DNA of 64,000 bases from assembly GCF_024662235.1 (NCBI RefSeq), contig NZ_CP096276.1, forward strand, positions 5,456,001 through 5,520,000. Direction: 5' to 3'. Made by a program: the position numbers and the translations under genes. Origin of the DNA: Pimelobacter simplex (GTDB lineage: Bacteria; Actinomycetota; Actinomycetes; Propionibacteriales; Nocardioidaceae). Shown one piece after another: positions 25,046-33,898 of this stretch. The notes beneath the pieces were generated by a model, which did no database searches, had not been told where the DNA came from, and saw nothing but the letters and a program-made list of their open reading frames with translations. Numbering within the stretch: position 1 is the first letter of the stretch; each line of letters starts with the position of its first letter.

Positions 25046-26351
25046 CCGGCTGCACGAGGCGTTGCGGGCCGCGGCCGCGCCGCGCGGGGTGGACGACGCC
25101 GACCGGGAGCGGATGCGGGCGGCGGTGGCAGCGGCCCGGCACCGGCGCTCGGTGCGGATGACCGTGCTGGGGGCGGTGGCGGCGGTGCTGGTGATCGTGG
25201 CGGCCGGGACGGTGCTGGGGGTGGTCGGGCCGGACGGGCGCGACGACCAGACCCGGCCGGCCGGACCCTCCGGCCGGGACGTGGCGCCGACCGGGGACTG
25301 GGCGCCGATCGCGGCCTCGCCGCTGGCGGGCAGTGCGAACGCCGTGGGGGTGTGGACCGGCACCGAGCTGGTCGTCGCGGGTGGGGAGGAAGGGCCCGTG
25401 TGCCCGCCGATCGCCGACTGCTACCGGTCCGGTACGCCGTCCGCGCAGGCCGCCGCCTACGACCCGGCCGCAGACACCTGGCGGCTGCTGCCGCCGGCGC
25501 CGCAGCCGCTCGGGCCCGGGTTCGGGGCCTGGCTCGGGGACCGCGCCCTGCTCGTCGGCGCGGCCTCGGGGGTGACCCTGCTCCTCGACCCGGCGACGGG
25601 GACGTGGGAGCAGGTCCAGGACGTCCCCGGGCACGTGATCGACGGCGGGCTGGTCGTCATCCCCAGCAAGGACGTCAAGGACGGCGCCGACGATGCCGTC
25701 CGCTTCTCCTACGACAAGCGCGGCACCGCGTCGCCCGACTACCGCTTCGACGGCGCGACCGGGACCTGGGCGCCGCTGCCGGCCGACCCGTTCGGGGAGT
25801 CCTACGACCGGAGCATGGCGTGGTTCGACGGGCGGCTGTGGCTGCTCTCGATGGCGGCCGAGAACCACGTCGGCGCCTACGACGGGAAGCCGTCCCGGCT
25901 CGCCGTGCTCGAGGGCGACCGGTGGCGGGTCGTGGACCCCGCGACGCCCGACCTGACCCAGGGGCAGTGGTTGATCCCGCAGGGGGACCTGCTCGTCGCT
26001 GCCGAGAACTCCGACCCTCCGGCACGCAACCAGGCCTACGACCCCGCGACCGGTACGTGGCGCGAGTTCGTGCCCGCCGACCACGGCCACCCCGGGCTGC
26101 CCGACGCGCCGGACGCCGGCTGCCTCCTCGGAGCCGCTGCCGCCGGGCCTGCGTGGATCACCGCGGGTGACCGGCTGGTCTCCGCGCTCCCGCCCGACGC
26201 GCTGGAGGTCCCGCGCTGCCCCGGCCACGCGGCGTACCAGGTCGTCGCGTGGGCCGGCGAGCGGCTGATCCTGTGGGGCGGTCTGCCTGCGCAGGACTCG
26301 TCGGAGCCGGTCAACGACGGCCTGGTCTGGGTGCCCCGACGCCCCCGGTGA
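25038..26351 (+). CDS. Membrane-anchored Kelch-like protein, probable partner of the sigma factor
   Basis: A 437-aa protein. The first 40 residues are a charged cytoplasmic segment, residues about 41-64 a single membrane helix, and the rest extracytoplasmic. The outer part carries repeated D-P-A-T-G-T-W and D-A-A-D-T-W-type blades (A-A-Y-D-P-A-A-D-T-W, F-D-G-A-T-G-T-W, Y-D-P-A-T-G-T-W) with G-G turns, i.e. a Kelch or galactose-oxidase-like propeller. Co-translation with the sigma gene and the short cytoplasmic tail fit an anti-sigma or signal-receiving role, although no zinc-binding anti-sigma motif is present. Two hairpins follow. Confidence 0.78.
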   Translation: MDDRLHEALRAAAAPRGVDDADRERMRAAVAAARHRRSVRMTVLGAVAAVLVIVAAGTVLGVVGPDGRDDQTRPAGPSGRDVAPTGDWAPIAASPLAGSANAVGVWTGTELVVAGGEEGPVCPPIADCYRSGTPSAQAAAYDPAADTWRLLPPAPQPLGPGFGAWLGDRALLVGAASGVTLLLDPATGTWEQVQDVPGHVIDGGLVVIPSKDVKDGADDAVRFSYDKRGTASPDYRFDGATGTWAPLPADPFGESYDRSMAWFDGRLWLLSMAAENHVGAYDGKPSRLAVLEGDRWRVVDPATPDLTQGQWLIPQGDLLVAAENSDPPARNQAYDPATGTWREFVPADHGHPGLPDAPDAGCLLGAAAAGPAWITAGDRLVSALPPDALEVPRCPGHAAYQVVAWAGERLILWGGLPAQDSSEPVNDGLVWVPRRPR

Positions 26352-26365
26352 CGCCTGCCGGTGCA

Positions 26366-26390
26366 CCGGTCAGCCTCGCAGGCTGACCGG
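26366..26390 (+). terminator. Hairpin after the Kelch gene
   Basis: CCGGTCAGCC (26366-26375) and GGCTGACCGG (26381-26390) form a perfect 10-bp stem with a 5-base loop, 15 nt after the stop. Confidence 0.65.
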
Positions 26391-26402
26391 ACTCTCCGTT
26401 CG

Positions 26403-26423
26403 CCCCCATTTCATGGGGGTTTT
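26403..26423 (+). terminator. Intrinsic terminator with T-tail
   Basis: CCCCCAT (26403-26409), loop TTC, ATGGGGG (26413-26419), then TTTT (26420-26423). This is a compact stem followed by a T-run, so it should stop transcription before the importer promoter. Confidence 0.8.
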
Positions 26424-26437
26424 CGTTGTCGGATCCG

Positions 26438-26467
26438 TTGACATGTTTATCAACATGCTAGTACGTT
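26438..26467 (+). promoter_or_regulatory. Promoter and operator of the dipeptide-type importer operon
   Basis: TTGACA (26438-26443) and TACGTT (26462-26467) are separated by 18 nt. Between and over them lies CATGTTTATCAACATG (26442-26457), identical to the box at 20444-20459. A repressor bound here would cover the -35 and spacer. The 5' leader to ATG 26526 is about 50 nt. Confidence 0.65.
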
Positions 26468-26525
26468 CACACGACGCCGCCGCGGCGCGAAGCACCCTCC
26501 CGTCCACGAAGAGAGCGATCGATCC

Positions 26526-27491
26526 ATGACCTTGCGCTCCACACTCCGATACGTCCTCGGACGTCTCGCTGGAGCGGCCATCCTGCTGGTCGTCTACTCC
26601 TTCGGGATCTACTCGCTGCTGGCGCTCGCGCCCGGCGACCCGGTGCGTCTGCTGCTGGGCAACCTCCCGGCGACGCCGGAGACGATGGAGGCCATCCGGG
26701 CGCGCTACAACCTCGACGACCCGTTCCTCCTGCAGTACTGGAACTGGCTCACGGACGCCGTGCACCTCGACCTGGGGCAGTCGGTCCTCACCGGCCAGGG
26801 CGTCTCGTCCGCGATCGTGGAGCGGGCCGGGGTCACCGTGCAGCTGGGTGCGCTGACCTTCCTGATCACCATGGCGCTGGGCATCCCGCTCGGGATGGTG
26901 GCCGGCCTGCGGCGCGGGCGGTTCGCCGACCGGCTGGTCTCGCAGCTGTCGATGATCTCGGTGAGCGCGCCGTCGTTCGCCGTCGGCATCCTGCTGATCA
27001 TCGTGTTCGCCGGTCAGCTCAACTGGCTGCCGGCGATCGGTGCGGGTGACCCCGGGAGCGACCGGCTGCGGCACCTGATCCTGCCGGCGGTCGCGTTGAG
27101 CACGGCGACGATCGCGCTGGTGGTGCGCTACACGAGGACCGCCGTCATCGAGGTGGCCGGTCAGGACTACATCATCGCGGCCCGGGCGCGCGGGGTGAAG
27201 CCGTCGCGGCTGCTGTTCAACTACGTCCTGCGCAACTCGCTGGTCCCGGTGATCACCGCCGCGGGCGTGGTCCTGAGCTTCGTGATGGTCGGCGCCGTCG
27301 TGGTCGAGGCCACCTTCGCGCTGCCGGGCCTGGGCAGCCTGCTCGTCAGCGCGGTCCAGCAGAAGGACCTCCCGATCGTGCAAGGAGTGACGCTGGTGAT
27401 CGCGGCGACCGTCTTCCTCATCAACCTGGTCACCGACCTCGCCTACCTCGCGGTCGACCCGCGCATCGCCGTGAGCGGAGAGAGCCGATGA
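26526..27491 (+). CDS. Dipeptide/oligopeptide ABC transporter permease, DppB type
   Basis: A 321-aa inner-membrane protein. It has a TM1 near residues 10-32, then the family motif L-A-P-G-D-P-V and R-A-R-Y-N-L-D-D-P-F-L-L-Q-Y-W-N-W-L. Five further membrane segments follow, with the EAA loop A-R-A-R-G-V-K-P-S-R-L-L. It is the first gene of a five-gene transporter operon under the CATGTT box. Overlap with the next permease is ATGA. Substrate class (di-/oligopeptides or small amide-containing compounds) is inferred from family only. Confidence 0.92.
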   Translation: MTLRSTLRYVLGRLAGAAILLVVYSFGIYSLLALAPGDPVRLLLGNLPATPETMEAIRARYNLDDPFLLQYWNWLTDAVHLDLGQSVLTGQGVSSAIVERAGVTVQLGALTFLITMALGIPLGMVAGLRRGRFADRLVSQLSMISVSAPSFAVGILLIIVFAGQLNWLPAIGAGDPGSDRLRHLILPAVALSTATIALVVRYTRTAVIEVAGQDYIIAARARGVKPSRLLFNYVLRNSLVPVITAAGVVLSFVMVGAVVVEATFALPGLGSLLVSAVQQKDLPIVQGVTLVIAATVFLINLVTDLAYLAVDPRIAVSGESR

Positions 27492-28363
27492 GCATCGAGC
27501 TGACCGCCGGTTCCGACGCGCCGGCCCCGACCGTACGGCGTACCCGCCGCCGGCTCCCGTCGATCAGCGTCCTGCTGTGCATCGCCTACCTGTCGTGCAT
27601 CGTCGTCGCCGGCCTGTTCGGCTCGATGCTGGTGCCGAACGCCAACGTGCAGTCCCTGACCGACGGTCTCCAGGGGATGTCCGGTGCGCACTGGCTGGGC
27701 ACCGACGACCTGGGTCGCGACATCTTCGAGCGGGTCGTGCTCGGCGCGCGCACCGCGCTCTACGGACCGCTCATCATCGCGATCGGCGCGTTCGTCATCG
27801 GCTGCGTCCTGGGCCTGATCGCCGGCTACGTCGGCGGCCTGCCCGGCGGGATCATCATGCGCTGGGTCGACCTCATGTACGCCCTGCCCGGCGTGCTCGT
27901 CGCGATCGTCGCGATCGGTGTCCTGGGCGGCGGCTACTGGGTCGCGGTCGCGGTGATCATGATCCTCTCCGCGCCCTACGACACCCGCCTGGTGCGGGCG
28001 GCCGCGATCGAGCAGAAGTCGCGCCCGTACGTCGAAGCGGCCCGCACGCTCGGCATGTCCCGCACGCGCATCATGTTCCGCCACCTGCTGCCCAACGTGC
28101 TGCCGCTGGCCATCTCGCAGGCGTTCCTGAGCTTCGCCTTCGCCCTCATCAACCTGTCGGCGCTGTCGTTCCTCGGCCTCGGCTCGACGCCGGGCAGTGC
28201 CGACTGGGGAACCATGCTGGCCGAGAGCCAGGCCGTCCTGCTCGACAACCCGCTCACCGCGATCGGCCCGGCCCTCGCGATCATCTTCGCCGCCGTCAGC
28301 GTGAACGTCCTGGGCGACTACGTCTACGACCGCCTCTCCACGAAGGAAGGCCGCAATGACTGA
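27488..28363 (+). CDS. Dipeptide/oligopeptide ABC transporter permease, DppC type
   Basis: A 291-aa membrane protein, partner of the DppB-type subunit. The N-terminus has an OppC_N segment and the hallmark H-W-L-G-T-D-D-L-G-R-D-I-F. The EAA loop reads E-A-A-R-T-L-G-M-S-R-T-R-I. About six hydrophobic segments are present, ending with V-N-V-L-G-D-Y-V-Y-D-R. It overlaps the ATPase gene by 8 nt. Confidence 0.92.
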   Translation: MSIELTAGSDAPAPTVRRTRRRLPSISVLLCIAYLSCIVVAGLFGSMLVPNANVQSLTDGLQGMSGAHWLGTDDLGRDIFERVVLGARTALYGPLIIAIGAFVIGCVLGLIAGYVGGLPGGIIMRWVDLMYALPGVLVAIVAIGVLGGGYWVAVAVIMILSAPYDTRLVRAAAIEQKSRPYVEAARTLGMSRTRIMFRHLLPNVLPLAISQAFLSFAFALINLSALSFLGLGSTPGSADWGTMLAESQAVLLDNPLTAIGPALAIIFAAVSVNVLGDYVYDRLSTKEGRND

Positions 28364-30221
28364 GCCCGCCTCCCGCCTCCTCGACGTCGCCGGCCTGACG
28401 ATCAGCCTGCGCACCGGCGACGAGGACCGGATCCTCGTCGACGGGGTCGACCTCCACGTCGACCGTGGCGAGACGATCGGCATCGTCGGCGAGTCCGGCA
28501 GCGGCAAGTCGCTGTCGGTCCGCTCCCTCCTGCAGCTGCTGCCGTCGGGGTTCACCGCGACCGGAACCGCGCAGCTGAGCGGGATCAACGTGCTCACCGC
28601 GTCCGAGCGCGACATGCGCAAGGTGGTGCGCGGCCGTGAGGCCAGCATGATCCTCCAGGACCCGTTCACGATGCTGAACCCGCTCATGCGGGTGGGTCGG
28701 CACCTCGAGGAGGTGCTGCGCGAGAAGCCCGAGTACCAGGCGATGTCGAAGCCGGAGCGCCAGGCCGAGGTGCAGCGCCGGCTCGAGGAGGTCGGCATCA
28801 CCGACCCGTCCGTCGCGCGCCGCTACCCGTTCCAGCTCTCCGGTGGCATGCGCCAGCGGGTCGGCATCGCCGCGACGCTGGCGACCGACCCGGCGATGAT
28901 CATCGCCGACGAGCCGACCACCGCACTGGACGCCGTGACGCAGCAGGAGATCCTCGAGCTGCTCATCTCGATCCAGCGGCAGCGCCGGATGTCGATGATC
29001 ATGATCACCCACGACCTGCGGGTCGCGTTCGCGGCCTGCGACCGCGTCTATGTGATGTACGCCGGCGCCATGATGGAGGCCGGTCCCTCCGACGAGCTCT
29101 CCCGCTCGCCGCGACACCCCTACACACTGGGCCTCCTGGCCTCGGAGCCCCCGCTGGACCGCCGGCTCGCCCGGCTCCCCGTGATCAAGGGCGAGCTGCC
29201 GAGCGTGCGCGAGCGCCAGGTCGGCTGCCGCTTCGCCGAGCGCTGTGAGTGGGCGACCCCCGACTGCTCGCAGGAGCGCGTCCAGCTGGCGCCGATCGGC
29301 GACGACCGCGCGTCGGCCTGCCTGCGGGTCGGCGAGATCGGTGCCGAGCTCGACACCCGGTTCACGACGGTCGAGCACGGCGCGGAGGAGGTCGTCGCGC
29401 AGGACCTGTCCGCGCCCGTCATCGTCTCGCTCCAGGGCATCTCCAAGCAGTACGGCCACGGCAACACCGCGGTGTCGGCCCTCCGGGACGTCTCGCTCAC
29501 GGTCCGCAAGGGGCAGGCCGTCGCCCTCGTCGGCGAGTCCGGCTCGGGCAAGACCACCCTGGGCCGCTGCCTGGTCGGGCTCGAGACCGTGACCACCGGC
29601 GCGGCCGAGGTGTTCGGGATCGACATCACCCAGGGCAGCCGGCTGCCGCGCTCCGACGTCCGGGCCTGGCGCTCGAAGGTGCAGTACGTCTTCCAGGACC
29701 CCTACTCCTCGCTCAACCCGCGGATGACCATCGGTCAGACCCTCGCGGAGGCCGGCCGCCAGGCCGCGCTGTTCGGCGACGAGAACGTGCTGTCGGTGCC
29801 CGAGGTGCTCGAGCGCGTCGGGCTCCGGCCCCAGTACGCCGCCCGGCGTCCCTCCGCGCTCTCCGGCGGTGAGCGCCAGCGGGTCGCGATCGGCCGCGCG
29901 CTGGCGCTCAACCCCGAGCTGCTGATCTGCGACGAGCCGGTCTCCGCCCTGGACGTGTCGGTCCAGGCGCAGGTGCTCAACCTGCTCAACGACATCCGCC
30001 GGGAGACAGGCATCGCCCTGCTCTTCATCACGCACGACCTGGCCGTGGTGCGCCAGGTTGCGGACACCGTCTACGTGCTCGAAAAGGGCCGGGTCGTGGA
30101 GACGGGGTCCGCGGAGATCTTGGACTCTCCGACCTCGGGATACACGAAGCAGCTGCTCGAAGCAGTGCCCAGAACGTCATCCGACTGGCTGGGGAAGCGC
30201 TCACAGATGGGTAAGGCATGA
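28356..30221 (+). CDS. Dipeptide ABC transporter ATP-binding protein, fused DppD-DppF
   Basis: A 621-aa protein with two complete ATPase domains. Domain 1 (residues about 5-260) has G-E-S-G-S-G-K-S, signature L-S-G-G-M-R-Q-R and I-I-A-D-E-P-T. It is followed by the oligopeptide C-terminal module with the conserved cysteines G-C-R-F-A-E-R-C-x7-C. Domain 2 (residues about 350-600) has G-E-S-G-S-G-K-T-T, L-S-G-G-E-R-Q-R and L-I-C-D-E-P-V-S. Both sites look catalytically intact. The domain-2 oligo_HPY tail is shortened. It starts inside the DppC-type gene and overlaps the binding-protein gene by ATGA. Confidence 0.92.
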   Translation: MTEPASRLLDVAGLTISLRTGDEDRILVDGVDLHVDRGETIGIVGESGSGKSLSVRSLLQLLPSGFTATGTAQLSGINVLTASERDMRKVVRGREASMILQDPFTMLNPLMRVGRHLEEVLREKPEYQAMSKPERQAEVQRRLEEVGITDPSVARRYPFQLSGGMRQRVGIAATLATDPAMIIADEPTTALDAVTQQEILELLISIQRQRRMSMIMITHDLRVAFAACDRVYVMYAGAMMEAGPSDELSRSPRHPYTLGLLASEPPLDRRLARLPVIKGELPSVRERQVGCRFAERCEWATPDCSQERVQLAPIGDDRASACLRVGEIGAELDTRFTTVEHGAEEVVAQDLSAPVIVSLQGISKQYGHGNTAVSALRDVSLTVRKGQAVALVGESGSGKTTLGRCLVGLETVTTGAAEVFGIDITQGSRLPRSDVRAWRSKVQYVFQDPYSSLNPRMTIGQTLAEAGRQAALFGDENVLSVPEVLERVGLRPQYAARRPSALSGGERQRVAIGRALALNPELLICDEPVSALDVSVQAQVLNLLNDIRRETGIALLFITHDLAVVRQVADTVYVLEKGRVVETGSAEILDSPTSGYTKQLLEAVPRTSSDWLGKRSQMGKA

Positions 30222-31804
30222 AAAGATCCGTCCGCACGCTCCGCATGGGTATCGCTGCCCTGGGGATCGTCCTGATCGCAGGTGCATGTGGCTCGTCCTC
30301 GGACGACAGCACCGGCGGAGACCACTCCGACGGCACCCTGACGATCGCCACCAGTGGCATCCGCAGCATGGACCCCGCGCGTCAGTACGACCAGCCGGCG
30401 CTCTGGGTCAACGGGCTCGCGCTCGAGGGCCTGATCAAGCTCGACAGCACCGGCAAGGTGCAGCCGGCGCTCGCGACCAAGGTCGACAACCCCGACCCGC
30501 TGACCTACGTCTACACCCTGCGTGAGGGCGTGAAGTTCTGGAACGGCGCCGAGGTCACCCCCGAGGACGTCGTCTACTCGCTCGACCGCTACCGCGACGA
30601 GACCGCCCAGACCGCGAGCAAGTACGCGTCGGTCGCCTCGGTCACCGCGACGGGGCCGATGGAGGTCACCGTCAAGCTCAAGCAGGCCGACTCGTCCTGG
30701 CAGTACACCCCGGCGTACGCCGGCCAGATCGTCGAGAAGAAGTTCGGCGAGGCCCATGACAAGGACCTCGGTGGACCGGGCGTCCTGACCATGGGCACCG
30801 GCCCGTGGCAGCCCAAGGACTTCAACTCCAGCGCCGGCATGACGTTCGTCAAGAACGACGCGTGGTGGGGTGCCGGCGAGGCCGGCACCGACTTCAAGGA
30901 GTCGTGGAAGACGGTCAAGCTCGTCTTCGCCGCGGCCGTCCCCGGTGCGGCCGCCGTCCGTGCGGGCGACGTCGACGGTGTCGTCGGCGGCGACGGTACG
31001 GCGTTCTCGGGCTCGAACGTCAAGCTCACCAAGGCGCCGACCGAGACGCTCGGCTACATCACGCTGCTGACCGACAAGGGCCCCCTGGCCGACGTGCACG
31101 TGCGTCGCGCCATCGCCCACCTGGTCGACCGCGAGGCGATCATCAAGTCGGCCCTCAAGGGCTTCGGTGACCCGGCGACGCAGATGGTCTCCGAGCGGGT
31201 GTGGACCGAGCTGCCGAAGGACGAGGTCTCCGCGGCCTACGACCAGATCGAGACCTACGACTACGACCTCGACGCCGCCAAGAGCGAGCTGGAGCAGTCG
31301 TCGTACAAGAAGGGCGAAAAGGTCGTGGCCGAGGTCATCTCGACCTACCCGTCGTTCGTGCGGTCGACCGAGATCCTCAAGGAGGAGGCTGCCAAGATCG
31401 GTCTCGAGATCGAGATCAAGGGCCTGCCCGGTGCCGAGTGGCTGACCAACTCGAGCAACCACACGACGGAGATGACGGTGTCGACGTACTCCAGTCTCTC
31501 GCCGGACCCGAACTTCTACCCGAACACGCTCATGCGTGCCGACGGCATCCCGGTGGGCGGCTCGAACTACGCCAACCTCGACGCGCCCGGGCTCGACGGG
31601 TTCGTCCGGGCCGCCAGCACGACGACGGCGCAGAGCAAGGAGCAGCTCGCCGCGGTCGTGGGTGCGCTCAAGGCGAACGCGTCGGAGGCGGCGTACATCC
31701 CGATCTACACGCAGCAGGCCGTGTTCGCGCACGACCCGAAGCTGTCGTTCGAGGGCTTCTCGCAGTACGCGATGGGCTCGCCGTACCCGCTCTACATCAA
31801 GTAG
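30218..31804 (+). CDS. Peptide-type ABC transporter substrate-binding lipoprotein (SBP family 5)
   Basis: A 528-aa exported lipoprotein. The signal peptide is K-R-S-V-R-T-L-R-M followed by a hydrophobic core and lipobox I-A-G-A-C. The mature part is SBP_bac_5: A-T-S-G-I-R-S-M-D-P-A, L-R-E-G-V-K-F-W-N-G-A and D-V-V-Y-S-L-D-R-Y. Near the C-terminus Y-I-P-I-Y-T-Q-Q-A-V-F is the usual late motif. It binds the transported solute outside the membrane and delivers it to the DppB/C-like channel. A very strong 16-bp hairpin follows. Confidence 0.92.
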   Translation: MKRSVRTLRMGIAALGIVLIAGACGSSSDDSTGGDHSDGTLTIATSGIRSMDPARQYDQPALWVNGLALEGLIKLDSTGKVQPALATKVDNPDPLTYVYTLREGVKFWNGAEVTPEDVVYSLDRYRDETAQTASKYASVASVTATGPMEVTVKLKQADSSWQYTPAYAGQIVEKKFGEAHDKDLGGPGVLTMGTGPWQPKDFNSSAGMTFVKNDAWWGAGEAGTDFKESWKTVKLVFAAAVPGAAAVRAGDVDGVVGGDGTAFSGSNVKLTKAPTETLGYITLLTDKGPLADVHVRRAIAHLVDREAIIKSALKGFGDPATQMVSERVWTELPKDEVSAAYDQIETYDYDLDAAKSELEQSSYKKGEKVVAEVISTYPSFVRSTEILKEEAAKIGLEIEIKGLPGAEWLTNSSNHTTEMTVSTYSSLSPDPNFYPNTLMRADGIPVGGSNYANLDAPGLDGFVRAASTTTAQSKEQLAAVVGALKANASEAAYIPIYTQQAVFAHDPKLSFEGFSQYAMGSPYPLYIK

Positions 31805-31821
31805 GCATCGCAGCAAGGCGT

Positions 31822-31857
31822 CGGTGTGCCGGTCCCCGAGCGGGGACCGGCACACCG
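31822..31857 (+). terminator. Strong hairpin between binding protein and acyl-CoA ligase genes
   Basis: CGGTGTGCCGGTCCCC (31822-31837) pairs perfectly with 31842-31857 across the loop GAGC, a 16-bp G/C stem. There is no T-run. It may end the transporter transcript, or act as a 3' stabiliser that lowers expression of the downstream genes relative to the binding protein. Confidence 0.7.
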
Positions 31858-31884
31858 GCGTCACCCAGCACAGGAGGAGGGTTG

Positions 31885-33420
31885 ATGGAGACGGTTGCCA
31901 ACCTCGGCGATCTCGCCGAGGTGCACGCAGGATCAACGGACCGGCTCGCGTTCGTGGACCTGCGGGTCCCGGACGCACCGGTGGGCTACACCTACCCCGA
32001 GCTCAGCAGGATGGTCACGGCGCTCGCCTCGCGGCTCGCCGGCGGCCCCTGGGCCGGCGGTGACCGGGTGGGGATCATGTCGGCCAACCGGTTCGAGTAC
32101 GTCGTGGCGTACCTCGCCATCATGAAGGCCGGCCTGGTGGCCGTCCCGATCAACGTGCGCGCCGGCAGCGACGTGCTCGACCACGTCGTCGAGGACGCCG
32201 GCCTGGTGCTGACGTTCGTCGACGCCGCCGGGCGCGAGGCACTGGCCGGGCGGACGCCGAGCATCGACTTCGACGACCCGCAGGCACCGCTCCTCGCCGA
32301 CCTGGCCGCCGTCCCCCACGACGCGGCGCTCGCCGCCCTCGCCGGGATCGGCCTGCCCGCGGACGGCCTCGCCGAGATCCTCTACACCTCCGGGTCGAGC
32401 GGACTGCCCAAGGGCGTGCCGCTGACCCACGAGGGTCAGCTGTGGGCGCTCCGCACCATCTCCGCCGAGCAGCCCCGCCGCATCGAGACCCAGATCATCG
32501 CCCAGCCGCTGTTCCACATGAACGGCCTCGTCACCCTGGGCCGGGGCCTCGCGCTGGGCTTCACGACCGTGATCTGCCCACGGTTCGACGCCGCGGCCTA
32601 TGTCGACGCCATCGAGCGGTACGGCGTGACCGCGGTCGCCGCCGTCCCGACGATGTGGATCCGGGTACTGCGCGTGGTCGGCGACGACCCGTCCCCGCTG
32701 CGGTCCGTGCGGGCGCTGTCGCTCGGCTCGGCGCCGATCACCGAGGAGCAGGTGGGCCGGATCGCCGACGCGATCCCGGACGCCGCGGTCGTGGTCTCCT
32801 ACGGCACGACCGAGACCGGACCGGCGATCTTCGGCGCGCACCCCGACGGGATCCCGCGGCCGCCGCTCGCGCTCGGTCACCCGCTCCCCGGCTCCGAGGT
32901 GCGCCTCGTCGACGGCCCGGACGACGACCACGGCGTGCTGACGATGCGCAACCCCGCCGTGACCGGCGGCTACCGCGGTCTGCCGCAGCTGACGGAGCGC
33001 GCGTTCGCGGGCGGCTGGTACTACAGCGGCGACGTGATGCGCCGCGACGAGCAGGGCTTCTACTACTTCGTGGGCCGCGCCGACGACATGTTCGTGTGCG
33101 GCGGCGAGAACATCTACCCGGGTGAGCTCGAGACGATCCTCGAGCGGCACCCGTCCATCGCCCATGCGGCCGTCGTGTCCCTCCCGGACGACGAGCGCGG
33201 GCGGATCCCGGTCGCCTTCCTCGTGACGAGCGCGGGCTCGCACCTGACCGCCGACGCGGTGAAGGCGTTCGTGATCGAGCAGGCGCCGGCGTACCTGTAC
33301 CCGCGGCGCGTCGCGATCGTCGACGAGCTGCCCCTGGCCGGGACCAACAAGATCGACAAGCGGCGGCTCCACGAGATCGCGGAGCAGCTGGAGACGAGCA
33401 ACGAAGGATGGTTGGCATGA
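31885..33420 (+). CDS. Adenylate-forming acyl-CoA ligase
   Basis: A 511-aa ANL-superfamily enzyme with a perfect AGGAGGAGG ribosome site (31872-31880). Motifs in order: A3 L-Y-T-S-G-S-S-G-L-P-K-G, A5 Y-G-T-T-E-T-G, A7 Y-Y-S-G-D-V, A8 G-R-A-D-D-M, and A10 N-K-I-D-K with the catalytic Lys. It should activate a carboxylic acid to its CoA thioester through an acyl-adenylate. It is shorter and simpler than long-chain ligases; the acid is unknown. The stop overlaps the thioesterase start (ATGA). The pairing suggests entry of an acid released from an imported conjugate. Confidence 0.9.
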   Translation: METVANLGDLAEVHAGSTDRLAFVDLRVPDAPVGYTYPELSRMVTALASRLAGGPWAGGDRVGIMSANRFEYVVAYLAIMKAGLVAVPINVRAGSDVLDHVVEDAGLVLTFVDAAGREALAGRTPSIDFDDPQAPLLADLAAVPHDAALAALAGIGLPADGLAEILYTSGSSGLPKGVPLTHEGQLWALRTISAEQPRRIETQIIAQPLFHMNGLVTLGRGLALGFTTVICPRFDAAAYVDAIERYGVTAVAAVPTMWIRVLRVVGDDPSPLRSVRALSLGSAPITEEQVGRIADAIPDAAVVVSYGTTETGPAIFGAHPDGIPRPPLALGHPLPGSEVRLVDGPDDDHGVLTMRNPAVTGGYRGLPQLTERAFAGGWYYSGDVMRRDEQGFYYFVGRADDMFVCGGENIYPGELETILERHPSIAHAAVVSLPDDERGRIPVAFLVTSAGSHLTADAVKAFVIEQAPAYLYPRRVAIVDELPLAGTNKIDKRRLHEIAEQLETSNEGWLA

Positions 33421-33848
33421 CGAGCACCGAGACGTTGGACCGCAGCCCGGCCGGGCTGGACGCACTGCTCCGGACCTCGCCCTACAACGAGTTCCTGGGG
33501 CTGCGGTGCACGGCCGCCGACCCCGAGGCGGGCACGCTGGTGCTGGAGATGCCGCTGCGCCCCGAGCTGGAGCGCATCGGTGGCGAGCCGCAGTTCCACG
33601 GCGGCCCCGTCGCCTCGCTGATCGACACCGCGGCCGTGTTCGCGACGATCGTGGCGACCGGCGTCGTACCGCCGACGGTGAACCTGCGGGTCGACTACCT
33701 GCGGCCCTCCAGCGGGTCGCGGCTCATCGCCACGGCGACCGTACGACGGGCGGGCCGCAGCGTCGGCGTCGCCGACGTCGACGTCACCGACGAGCAGGGC
33801 CGGCTGACCGCGATCGGGCGGGCCACGTTGAGCACCGCCACCGGCTAG
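33417..33848 (+). CDS. PaaI-family hotdog thioesterase
   Basis: A 143-aa protein with the PaaI/4HBT motif Q-F-H-G-G-P-V-A-S-L-I-D-T-A-A-V-F-A. The Gly-Gly and the Asp in L-I-D-T-A are the usual active-site region, and N-L-R-V-D-Y-L-R-P is the second strand motif. It hydrolyses acyl-CoA thioesters, often rescuing CoA from dead-end aromatic or hydroxyl acyl-CoAs. It is translationally coupled to the acyl-CoA ligase. Confidence 0.88.
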   Translation: MTSTETLDRSPAGLDALLRTSPYNEFLGLRCTAADPEAGTLVLEMPLRPELERIGGEPQFHGGPVASLIDTAAVFATIVATGVVPPTVNLRVDYLRPSSGSRLIATATVRRAGRSVGVADVDVTDEQGRLTAIGRATLSTATG

Positions 33849-33898
33849 CCCCCCGCGCACCACCCCAGCATCTGCACCATCCACGGAAAGGAAGCAGC

